From NCBI GenBank assembly GCA_945889365.1, contig CAMDBQ010000109.1:1-5626 (forward strand): DNA of 5,626 nt, written 5' to 3'. The position numbers and the translations under genes are program-made. Each line of letters begins with the position of its first letter. Positions within the stretch are counted from its first letter, which is position 1. Positions 1-5,626 of the stretch are shown here, one piece after another. The notes below the pieces were generated by a model, which searched no databases, was not told where the DNA came from, and saw nothing but the letters and a program-made list of their open reading frames with translations. Source of the stretch: Legionella genomosp. 1 (GTDB lineage Bacteria > Pseudomonadota > Gammaproteobacteria > Legionellales > Legionellaceae).

Positions 1-165
1 CACATATAATGTAACCATCACCCTTCCGAAATGCTGTCGGCAAGCTTGATATCCCTTGTCTGTTAACTCATAAACCTGATGAAACAATAGTGGCTGTCGC
101 TTATAGGTCGCTACTGTAAAAAAATAAGTGCCGCCTTTAACAAATAAACGATGGTCATTGTTCAT
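1..165 (-). CDS. REP-associated tyrosine transposase (RAYT, IS200-like Y1 family), N-terminal part, runs off the window
   Basis: Fifty-five codons are readable, open to the window edge. The product begins MNNDHRLFVKGGTYFFTVAT and continues YKRQPLL, which matches the start of RAYT / Y1-type transposases (pattern FxxGGTYFFTVxTYxRxPLL). These are single-copy relatives of IS200/IS605 transposases thought to act on REP hairpins as DNA nicking and joining enzymes. The HUH motif and catalytic tyrosine would lie beyond the edge, so intactness cannot be judged. The ATG at 165 is the first usual start in frame, because a TGA lies two codons upstream (169-171); only a weak GGA-type ribosome site precedes it. 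After PLL the match is looser, but a segment like RQHFGRVM fits the helix that follows in the family, so no frameshift is needed. A REP-like palindrome lies just upstream, as expected for a RAYT locus. The family call rests on this N-terminal signature only. Confidence 0.75.
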   Translation of the reverse strand, partial: MNNDHRLFVKGGTYFFTVATYKRQPLLFHQVYELTDKGYQACRQHFGRVMVTLYV

Positions 166-194
166 GATTCATAATTGTCCATGGGGTTGGATTT

Positions 195-232
195 TGTCGG
201 GCACGTCGCTCGCGCTCCTTTGCGCGACCTAC
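195..232 (-). repeat. REP-like palindrome with GTAG head, adjacent to the RAYT gene
   Basis: Read on the minus strand, the element starts with GTAG (232-229), continues GTCGC (228-224), and has the matching GCGAC at 209-205. The loop region between them is GC-rich and imperfectly paired, and the element ends in GTGCCCGACA. A GTAG tetranucleotide followed by an imperfect GC-rich hairpin is the layout of bacterial REP sequences served by RAYT proteins. It sits about 30 bp upstream of the RAYT start and on the same strand. Only one copy is in the window, so repetitiveness in the genome is inferred from the form and the neighbour. A T7 run follows on the plus strand (236-242), but 7 nt separate it from the core stem, which makes a canonical terminator on that strand doubtful. 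Confidence 0.65.
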
Positions 233-244
233 GACTTTTTTTCA

Positions 245-264
245 TAAAGGCTGGAGGGCCTTTA
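245..264. terminator. Small perfect hairpin downstream of the reductase gene, possible weak terminator
   Basis: TAAAGGC (245-251) and GCCTTTA (258-264) form a perfect 7-bp stem with a 6-nt loop. The hairpin lies about 90 bp past the stop of the minus-strand reductase gene, so it could end that transcript. No proper U-tract follows on the minus strand: the bases after the stem are TGAAAAAAA. An intrinsic terminator is therefore only a possibility, and the REP palindrome further along could serve instead. Confidence 0.25.
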
Positions 265-355
265 AAATACTGGCTTTAATCATCCCCTCTGCGCCACGTG
301 CTCCTACATTAACCATTAACGCCATTAAATTAATCACACGATCCGGATGACGTGG

Positions 356-1327
356 TTATTTCGATGGCACAAACGCATCCGAATAAAAATGTGCACCATC
401 AAGCCCTTTAGCCATAAACGCATCTTTCGCGGCATCAATCATCAATGGCGATCCACACGCATAAACATGATACTCACTCAAATCAGCAAAATCATCCACA
501 ACCGCCTGATGAACAAAACCAACTCGTCCATGCCACGAAGGGTCTTCTGCGGATATCACGGGCACATAATGTATGTGCTCAAATTCGCTAGCCCATGCGG
601 TAGCAATCGTACTATATAATGATGATGAGTGCGGCATTCCCCAGTAAATATACATCTCACGTTGCGACTGATCTGCTAATAACCCTTCAACCATTGCCTT
701 AACCGGCGCAAACCCCGTTCCACCCGCAAGAAATATAATCGGATTGGCGGCTTCTCTAGTAAAAAAAGTCCCCTTAGGGCCTTCAATGCGCATCAATTGA
801 TTTAAGCTGCTATGCTTTAATACAGTGCTTAATTCACCATCTTGAAGCAATCGGATATGCAACTCGATGCCTAACGATGTTGATTGGGCATTGGCAATAG
901 AGTAACTACGCCGCACATCACCAGCAATCAAGTCGATATATTGGCCGGGAAGATACTTGAGTTTTGTTGTGGGTGGAAGACGTAACGTTAATACGATGAT
1001 ATCGTCAGTAAGAAAATCCAGACTTGAAATTTTACAAGGCACCGTCAAACACTCAATATCAGCCAACTCGGCAAAATAATTGGCTTTTAACGTGACGTTA
1101 CTTTGGGCGTAGGAACTACACGTTAACACGGCACCGGAATCAACCATCTCACCGTGTTCATTTTTAACCGTGCCCGCCAGCACCTCGGCCGAACAGACGC
1201 CACACGAGCCTTTCTTGCAACTATATTGTAACGCTAATTTGTTGGCTAATGCCGCGTCTAACAAGGTGCTATCAACCGAGGCCTGGTATTTAATGTTCGC
1301 CGGTTTGATGTCTATTTCATAATTCAT
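356..1327 (-). CDS. ascD: CDP-6-deoxy-L-threo-D-glycero-4-hexulose-3-dehydrase reductase family protein (AscD/DdhD/RfbI type, [2Fe-2S]-FAD-NAD(P)H)
   Basis: The product is a 323-residue soluble flavoprotein reductase. Residues 1-85 are a plant-type ferredoxin domain with the cluster ligands C37, C42, C45 and C70 (CKKGSCGVC, then LTC). The FAD domain follows, with RRSYSIAN at 139-146 and GPKGTFF at 183-189. The NAD(P)H domain has FLAGGTGFAP at 199-208 and CGSP at 291-294. The C-terminus, FYSDAFVPSK, is as I recall it for AscD/DdhD proteins, which are about 325-330 residues, so the gene looks complete. In the known pathway this enzyme (E3) passes electrons from NADH to the PMP-dependent dehydratase E1 (AscC/DdhC), giving CDP-3,6-dideoxy sugars. 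No E1, CDP-glucose synthase or CDP-glucose dehydratase gene is in the window, so the actual partner is unknown, and an orphan reductase serving another oxygenase or dehydratase is possible. The ATG at 1327 has AGGAG 8 nt upstream. The gene follows the membrane-protein gene by 16 bp and is probably cotranscribed with it. Confidence 0.82.
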   Translation of the reverse strand: MNYEIDIKPANIKYQASVDSTLLDAALANKLALQYSCKKGSCGVCSAEVLAGTVKNEHGEMVDSGAVLTCSSYAQSNVTLKANYFAELADIECLTVPCKISSLDFLTDDIIVLTLRLPPTTKLKYLPGQYIDLIAGDVRRSYSIANAQSTSLGIELHIRLLQDGELSTVLKHSSLNQLMRIEGPKGTFFTREAANPIIFLAGGTGFAPVKAMVEGLLADQSQREMYIYWGMPHSSSLYSTIATAWASEFEHIHYVPVISAEDPSWHGRVGFVHQAVVDDFADLSEYHVYACGSPLMIDAAKDAFMAKGLDGAHFYSDAFVPSK

Positions 1328-1335
1328 ATTTTAAA

Positions 1336-1340
1336 CTCCT
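1336..1340 (-). promoter_or_regulatory. Ribosome binding site of the reductase gene
   Basis: AGGAG on the minus strand stands 8 nt before the ATG at 1327. It lies inside the 16-bp gap after the TAG stop (1344-1346) of the preceding gene. It fixes the start of the reductase and shows that the gene can be translated from a shared transcript. Confidence 0.8.
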
Positions 1341-1343
1341 AAC

Positions 1344-2957
1344 CTACGCTACATCCACTCTAATCAATTTTTTCGCTTCTCGACGAAACACAATCTCATC
1401 GGTCAGCATAGAATATAATAACTTTAAAAAAGGTTGTTCTGTCATGTCATGATTTGAATCTTTAATCATACTGACAACAAGAGGCGTAGACATCGTCCAA
1501 GTTGAAAAGTTATAGCGTTTATAAGGTTTAAGATCGGCATAGGTGTTTATTTCATTCAAGTTATCACCCATAAACCGTTGGCTGTTACCCAATACTTTTC
1601 GAAGTCGTCCATTATGCTCATAGAATTGTATCGATCGGCTGTTTGCAAATGCAACATTGGTTCTAAAGAAAAACGTGGCGTTGTCTTTTATTCGTTTATT
1701 ATCCTTATAGTGTTCCTCTAACGCCACTTGATAAAACCAATCTTTAAGATACTGCGCTTGATCATGCATGTTTTTGAGAAGGCATGATGCGAGTAAGGTG
1801 ATCAACACAACGTGAGCTAATGCACGGTTCTTTCGTTCAATGAGTAGAATGCTGAAATAAAGACAGAAGGCCAGGCCTAATGGCACCAGTAGCATGTGCC
1901 TTGAATCAAAATATTTAAGTGAAGGTAATTTTCCAACAGCGGCATAGGGGAAGATTGCCAATACAAAGAAGAATAATCCCAATCCCATCATAAATAAGAT
2001 TGTTTTCAAACGGGTTTCGTTGTCAACGGGCTTCCTTCGTAAATACCAAAAAAGAAACGCCGTGATGGGCAGTGATAAAAATAAAAACTGTAGACATACA
2101 ATGAACGCCAGGGATAAGGGTTTATAGAAAGCGGGCTTAAACGATAAGTAAATATTTTCAATAATATTGTTTTTAAAATAATCCCACGATATGGCATTGT
2201 AATTTACATACAGTCCATACGGCACAAAATAATGTGTTTTAATGTAAAAAAATAAAATGGGAAGGCACAGGAAATCAAAATAATTAACAAACAACATCCT
2301 CACGGCAGCTTTAATCGAGCCGCGACCGTTAGGGAGTGTTTCACCCGCTAAATACGTGTAATTTTTATACACAATATAAAGCAGAACAATCGCGTAAAAA
2401 ACAATCAGCGAACTGACGAAAAATGAAAGATAGAACAGTCCCAGTACCAGTAGTCTGAAAGCAAGGCCACCCTGGTTGTTGATGTACTTCATTAACAACC
2501 AAAAAGATATGAAAAACAAACACATAAATATGCCGTAATGGACTACACACAGGCCTATTTTGGCACTATTAACGGGAAGTATTAAAAACAGGAGGGTAAT
2601 GTAAAACGCTGATTTTTGTGATACAGCCTTAATGTCGAGCAAAATAAAATAAAGAAACAGCCCCGATATGAAATAAACAGTAAACGTCACCAGTCGATAA
2701 GAAAAAACACCATTCCCAATATGATTTAAGCCCCAAAAAATAGGCTCAAACAGATGTGAGTTTCCTGTGAGTTGATTGGTCATGGATTTTAGTTCATCAA
2801 AAGACTGATTATATATAACCCAGTCATCCCAATAGATACCGTTTATATTGAGCAACAGTAACAGGTTTGATATGAGATAGAGGACAAACAATGCTTGAAT
2901 AGTCTTGTTCTTGATTAACAACATGGGGTTGAGCAGCATTGTAGAGCCTGTGGACAT
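1344..2957 (-). CDS. Polytopic inner-membrane protein of unknown function, possible GT-C-type glycosyltransferase
   Basis: The product has 537 residues and I do not recognise its family. About ten hydrophobic segments can be seen, near residues 21-38, 86-108, 115-130, 138-156, 168-197, 222-238, 282-305, 320-340, 352-373 and 378-394. A roughly 140-residue polar C-terminal domain follows (about 395-537). The first loop after the first membrane segment carries WDDW (43-46). An acidic pair in that loop is where GT-C enzymes, which use lipid-linked sugar donors, keep their catalytic Asp. This placement, the length and the polysaccharide-gene neighbours suggest a membrane glycosyltransferase or a lipid-linked-sugar modification enzyme; that is inference. 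The gene is notably AT-rich (33 G+C in the 120 bases 2161-2280, against 35 of 60 at 3301-3360 in manC), which is common for O-antigen genes acquired by transfer. The start is uncertain: the ATG at 2957 has only an A9 tract before it, while Met7 (2939) has a weak AGG 7 nt upstream. Confidence 0.8.
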   Translation of the reverse strand: MSTGSTMLLNPMLLIKNKTIQALFVLYLISNLLLLLNINGIYWDDWVIYNQSFDELKSMTNQLTGNSHLFEPIFWGLNHIGNGVFSYRLVTFTVYFISGLFLYFILLDIKAVSQKSAFYITLLFLILPVNSAKIGLCVVHYGIFMCLFFISFWLLMKYINNQGGLAFRLLVLGLFYLSFFVSSLIVFYAIVLLYIVYKNYTYLAGETLPNGRGSIKAAVRMLFVNYFDFLCLPILFFYIKTHYFVPYGLYVNYNAISWDYFKNNIIENIYLSFKPAFYKPLSLAFIVCLQFLFLSLPITAFLFWYLRRKPVDNETRLKTILFMMGLGLFFFVLAIFPYAAVGKLPSLKYFDSRHMLLVPLGLAFCLYFSILLIERKNRALAHVVLITLLASCLLKNMHDQAQYLKDWFYQVALEEHYKDNKRIKDNATFFFRTNVAFANSRSIQFYEHNGRLRKVLGNSQRFMGDNLNEINTYADLKPYKRYNFSTWTMSTPLVVSMIKDSNHDMTEQPFLKLLYSMLTDEIVFRREAKKLIRVDVA

Positions 2958-3025
2958 TTTTTTTTTAGTGGCGTAATATTACCAAAACTTTATTAATCAC
3001 GCTCTACTTATTTTATGGAAAACCA
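2958..3025. promoter_or_regulatory. Divergent intergenic region, presumed to hold promoters for both transcription units
   Basis: These 68 bp separate the start of the membrane-protein gene (minus) from the start of manC (plus), so both units are probably started from here. The stretch is AT-rich. It contains a perfect 10-bp palindrome, GTAATATTAC (2973-2982), a T9 run on the plus strand (2958-2966), and several TATTAAT- or TAATAT-like stretches that could serve as -10 boxes. No convincing -35/-10 pair with 16-18 bp spacing stands out on either strand, so exact promoters are not assigned. The manC ATG has only a weak GGA about 6 nt upstream. Confidence 0.4.
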
Positions 3026-4441
3026 ATGCATTTAATCCCAGTTATTTTATGTGGAGGAGTAGGGGCTCGCCTTTGGCCTGTGTCGCGTGAATCGCATCCT
3101 AAACCATTTATTCGTCTAGCTGATGGGCAAAGCCTATTGCAAAAAACGTTTCTGCGTGCAGCGCAGTTGCCTGGTGTGAAAGAAGTCCTTGTTGCCACTA
3201 ACCGCGATCTGTTCTTTAAAACCGAAGACGCCTTTCGCGAAGTTAATTACGCACAATGTGCCACATCATATATTCTGGAACCATTCGGTCGTAACACAGC
3301 GGCGGCAATTGCGGCAGCCGCACTGCAGATTGCTGAAGTGCATGGTGAAGACGCACTGATGCTGGTGTTACCTGCTGATCACCTGATTGCTGATCAGGAG
3401 GCATTTTCTGCAGCCGTTCTCACGGCCACTGAATTGGCCCGCCAAGATAAATTGGTGACCTTCGGTATTCAGCCTGAAAGCCCTGAAACAGGCTATGGGT
3501 ATATTGAAGCCGATGGCCACAATGTATTAAGTTTCGTTGAAAAGCCTTCATTAGAAAAGGCGCAAGCATATATCGATTCTGGCCGTTTTCTCTGGAATTC
3601 AGGTATGTTTTGCTTCACAGCCGGTGTTTTGATCCGTGAAATGCAAGAACATTCTCCCGATATCATGCAAGCTACAATAAACTGCCTGGAACAATCCCGA
3701 CTGGCAACCGGCGAAGGCTTTACACAAGTAGAGCTGGATTCTCCAAGTTTTAGTCTGGTGCCTGATAATTCTATAGATTATGCCGTCATTGAAAAATCCA
3801 GTCATGTTGCTGTTGTTCCTTGCCGCATTGGCTGGAGTGATATTGGCTCTTGGAATGCGCTGGGTGATTTAGCTACGCCTAATGCTGAAGGCAATCGCAT
3901 TGAAGGCGAGGCATTACTGTGTGATGTATCCAATTGTTATATCCGCAGCACAGATCGCATGGTGGGTGCCGTTGGGATTGACAATCTATTGATTATCGAT
4001 ACCCCCGATGCATTATTGGTTGCTGATCGATCACGTGCTCAAGACGTTAAACGTATTTATGCTCAATTAAAAGATCAGGGACATGAAACACACAAACTGC
4101 ATCGCACGGTTCACCGTCCCTGGGGGGCCTACACCGTACTTGAAGAAGGTCCGCGTTTTAAAATCAAGCGCATTGAAGTAAGACCCGGCGCCAGTCTCAG
4201 TTTGCAAATGCATCATCACCGTAGCGAGCATTGGATTGTGGTGAGCGGTATGGCCAAAGTCGTTAATGGTGATCAGGAGATGTTTGTGCGAACCAACGAA
4301 TCCACCTATATCCCCGCAGGCCACAAACACCGTCTGGAAAACCCAGGGGTTTGCGAATTGGTGATGATTGAAGTGCAAAGCGGTGAATACATGGGTGAAG
4401 ACGATATCGTTCGTTTTGAAGATATTTACGGACGTGTATAG
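3026..4441 (+). CDS. manC: Mannose-1-phosphate guanylyltransferase / mannose-6-phosphate isomerase (bifunctional, type II)
   Basis: The 471-residue product has the usual length for the ManC/AlgA/XanB/CpsB family. It makes GDP-mannose from mannose-1-phosphate and GTP in the cytoplasm, and many members also convert fructose-6-phosphate to mannose-6-phosphate. The nucleotidyltransferase domain (about 1-285) shows GGVGARLWPVSR (10-21) with PKPF (25-28), LEPFGRNTAAAIA (84-96), LPADH (115-119), GYGYIE (156-161), FVEKP (170-174), NSGMF (191-195) and WSDIGSW (270-276). The C-terminal cupin isomerase domain shows RPWGAY (364-369), the metal-binding QMHHHRSEHW (394-403) and LENPG (437-441), so both activities look intact. 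The start is set by MHLIPVIL, which opens the first beta strand as usual. It is the first gene of the plus-strand unit, 51 bp before gmd, which uses its product. Phosphomannomutase is not in the window. Confidence 0.95.
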   Translation: MHLIPVILCGGVGARLWPVSRESHPKPFIRLADGQSLLQKTFLRAAQLPGVKEVLVATNRDLFFKTEDAFREVNYAQCATSYILEPFGRNTAAAIAAAALQIAEVHGEDALMLVLPADHLIADQEAFSAAVLTATELARQDKLVTFGIQPESPETGYGYIEADGHNVLSFVEKPSLEKAQAYIDSGRFLWNSGMFCFTAGVLIREMQEHSPDIMQATINCLEQSRLATGEGFTQVELDSPSFSLVPDNSIDYAVIEKSSHVAVVPCRIGWSDIGSWNALGDLATPNAEGNRIEGEALLCDVSNCYIRSTDRMVGAVGIDNLLIIDTPDALLVADRSRAQDVKRIYAQLKDQGHETHKLHRTVHRPWGAYTVLEEGPRFKIKRIEVRPGASLSLQMHHHRSEHWIVVSGMAKVVNGDQEMFVRTNESTYIPAGHKHRLENPGVCELVMIEVQSGEYMGEDDIVRFEDIYGRV

Positions 4442-4480
4442 CTGAAAGACGGCCAAAGTTGAGTTTAATAGTTAATTATC

Positions 4481-4486
4481 AAGAGG
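4481..4486 (+). promoter_or_regulatory. Ribosome binding site that supports the GTG start of gmd
   Basis: AAGAGG stands 6 nt before the GTG at 4493. No ATG in this frame lies near the N-terminal Rossmann motif, so this site decides the non-ATG start. Confidence 0.7.
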
Positions 4487-4492
4487 TATTCC

Positions 4493-5569
4493 GTGAAAAT
4501 AGCATTAATTACCGGCGTCACAGGTCAAGATGGCGCTTATCTGGCGGAATTCCTGATTAACAAAGGTTATCTTGTTCACGGTATTAAACGCCGAACATCA
4601 CTGTTTAACACACAACGAATCGATCACCTGTACCAAGATCCGCATGAAAAAGATTTGCGACTGATTTTGCATTACGGCGACATGACTGATAGCAGCAGTT
4701 TGGTTCGCATCATACAACAAACCAAACCAGATGAAATATATAATCTTGCCGCGCAAAGTCATGTGTCTGTGTCGTTTGAAGAGCCAGAATACACCGCCAA
4801 CTCAGATGCACTAGGCGCGTTGCGTGTTTTAGAAGCCATCCGAATTTTAGGCTACGAAAAAACCACTAAATTTTACCAAGCCTCCACATCCGAACTCTAT
4901 GGCTTAGTACAAGAATCACCTCAAAGTGAAACCACGCCGTTTTATCCGCGCTCACCCTATGCGGTTTCAAAACTTTACGCGTACTGGATCACGGTGAATT
5001 ATCGTGAAGCCTATAATATGTTCGCCTGTAACGGCATTTTATTTAACCATGAATCTCCGATTCGCGGTGAGACGTTTGTTACTCGAAAAATTACCCGTGG
5101 TTTGTCACGGATTAAATGTGGTTTGGAACAGTGCGTATATTTAGGCAACATCAACGCACTACGCGATTGGGGGCATGCCAAAGACTACGTTGAAATGCAA
5201 TGGTTAATGTTGCAGCAAGACACGCCTGAAGATTTTGTAATTGCCACCGGTGAACAACACAGTGTGCGTGACTTTATTAATTTGGCTGCGAAAGATCTTG
5301 ATTTACCTCTCTATTGGGAAGGTTCAGGCCTAGATGAAAAAGCATACACCGAGGATGGCATATGCCGAATCGCCATTGATCCTCGATTTTTCCGACCCAC
5401 TGAAGTTGAAACGCTATTAGGTGATGCCAGTAAAGCGCACAGAAAATTGGGCTGGAAACCACGCATTACCTTTAAAGAACTGGTGGAAGAAATGACTCGC
5501 TCAGATTATGAAGCCGCGTGTCGAGATCAGTTCATCAAAGAAAACGGTTTTAAAAAAGAGCGAGAATAA
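4493..5569 (+). CDS. gmd: GDP-mannose 4,6-dehydratase
   Basis: The product, 358 residues, is an extended short-chain dehydrogenase that turns GDP-D-mannose into GDP-4-keto-6-deoxy-D-mannose using bound NADP. It has the nucleotide-binding GVTGQDG (8-14), IKRRTS (31-36) for the NADP phosphate, GDMTDSSSL (62-70) and NLAAQSHV (84-91). The catalytic STSELYG (131-137) supplies T132 and E134, and Y156 and K160 lie in YAVSK. These positions agree with those known for the E. coli enzyme. Substrate-site segments NHESPIRGETFVTRKI (185-200) and RDWGHAKDYVE (224-234) are also present. The protein is slightly shorter than the E. coli one (about 373). The start is a GTG with a good ribosome site, and the predicted N-terminus MKIALITGVTGQDG is complete. 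The gene lies between manC and the start of a GDP-fucose synthase gene, so it is the middle step of GDP-L-fucose synthesis. Confidence 0.96.
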   Translation: MKIALITGVTGQDGAYLAEFLINKGYLVHGIKRRTSLFNTQRIDHLYQDPHEKDLRLILHYGDMTDSSSLVRIIQQTKPDEIYNLAAQSHVSVSFEEPEYTANSDALGALRVLEAIRILGYEKTTKFYQASTSELYGLVQESPQSETTPFYPRSPYAVSKLYAYWITVNYREAYNMFACNGILFNHESPIRGETFVTRKITRGLSRIKCGLEQCVYLGNINALRDWGHAKDYVEMQWLMLQQDTPEDFVIATGEQHSVRDFINLAAKDLDLPLYWEGSGLDEKAYTEDGICRIAIDPRFFRPTEVETLLGDASKAHRKLGWKPRITFKELVEEMTRSDYEAACRDQFIKENGFKKERE

Positions 5570-5581
5570 GTGAGTCAATAT

Positions 5582-5626
5582 ATGCAACAACAGGCAAAAA
5601 TATTTGTAGCCGGATACCGCGGATTA
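5582..5626 (+). CDS. fcl: GDP-L-fucose synthase (GDP-4-keto-6-deoxymannose 3,5-epimerase-4-reductase), first codons only
   Basis: Only 15 codons are in the window: MQQQAKIFVAGYRGL. The pattern AKIxVAGxRGL is the beginning of the NADP-binding Rossmann fold of Fcl/WcaG, where AGHRGMVG or AGHRGLVG is usual; here Tyr replaces the usual His. The position directly after gmd is the standard arrangement, and the enzyme would turn the gmd product into GDP-L-fucose. An in-frame GTG at 5570, touching the gmd stop codon, is an alternative start that would add MSQY; its upstream GAG is about 5 nt away. The ATG at 5582 has GAG 7 nt upstream. Other epimerase/reductases of the same fold (for example GDP-perosamine or rhamnose branch enzymes) are less likely from this motif but cannot be fully excluded on so few residues. 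Confidence 0.8.
   Translation, partial: MQQQAKIFVAGYRGL

Noticed and set aside
1..75. A frameshift in the RAYT fragment where the family match weakens after PLL
   Set aside because: The other two minus-strand frames contain early stops, and the original frame gives a plausible family helix (RQHFGRVM). Divergence or a small insertion explains it better.
295..307. A GTAGGAG head followed by CACGTG on the minus strand, considered as a second REP element
   Set aside because: The head resembles some REP sequences, but the following bases form no stem like that at 195-232, and only the 6-bp CACGTG is symmetric.
347..619. A 90-codon plus-strand open frame opposite the end of the reductase gene
   Set aside because: It lies almost wholly antisense to a well-supported coding region with clear cofactor motifs, and its translation resembles no protein I know.
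3015..3035. A six-codon upstream open frame (MENQCI) overlapping the manC start
   Set aside because: It has no ribosome binding site and a length easily met by chance, so regulation by a leader peptide is not supported.
4067..4456. A 129-codon minus-strand open frame opposite the C-terminal half of manC
   Set aside because: It is antisense to the cupin domain of manC, whose HHH metal motif and family length are unmistakable. The His- and Phe-rich translation is a by-product of that coding sequence.

Overview
The window looks like chromosomal DNA of a gammaproteobacterium of moderate GC content. That placement rests on family resemblance only: the type of mannose-1-phosphate guanylyltransferase, the AscD/DdhD-type reductase, and a REP-associated tyrosine transposase (RAYT) next to a hairpin headed GTAGGTCG. 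No species is claimed. The region reads as the edge of a surface-polysaccharide (O-antigen or capsule) nucleotide-sugar cluster.

The left end (1-355) holds the N-terminal part of a RAYT on the minus strand, running off the window. A REP-like imperfect palindrome lies just upstream of it, followed by a short unexplained intergenic stretch. From 356 to 2957 two minus-strand genes form one likely transcription unit, separated by 16 bp. The upstream gene encodes a large polytopic membrane protein of unknown function, possibly a GT-C-type glycosyltransferase. The downstream gene encodes a [2Fe-2S]/FAD/NAD(P)H reductase of the CDP-6-deoxy-glucoseen reductase family (ascD/ddhD/rfbI).

A 68-bp AT-rich divergent intergenic region (2958-3025) separates this unit from a plus-strand unit. 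That unit carries manC (3026-4441), gmd (4493-5569, GTG start) and the first codons of a GDP-L-fucose synthase gene (fcl/wcaG, from about 5582 to the window end). Together these would make GDP-mannose, then GDP-4-keto-6-deoxymannose, then GDP-L-fucose. Phosphomannomutase (manB) and the glycosyltransferases that use the sugar are not in the window.

The main open questions are the function of the AT-rich membrane protein and the role of a 3-deoxysugar-type reductase whose usual PMP-dependent dehydratase partner (AscC/DdhC) is not visible here. The RAYT/REP pair is the clearest mobile or repeat-related signal. I saw no CRISPR array, tRNA, rRNA or recognisable phage element.
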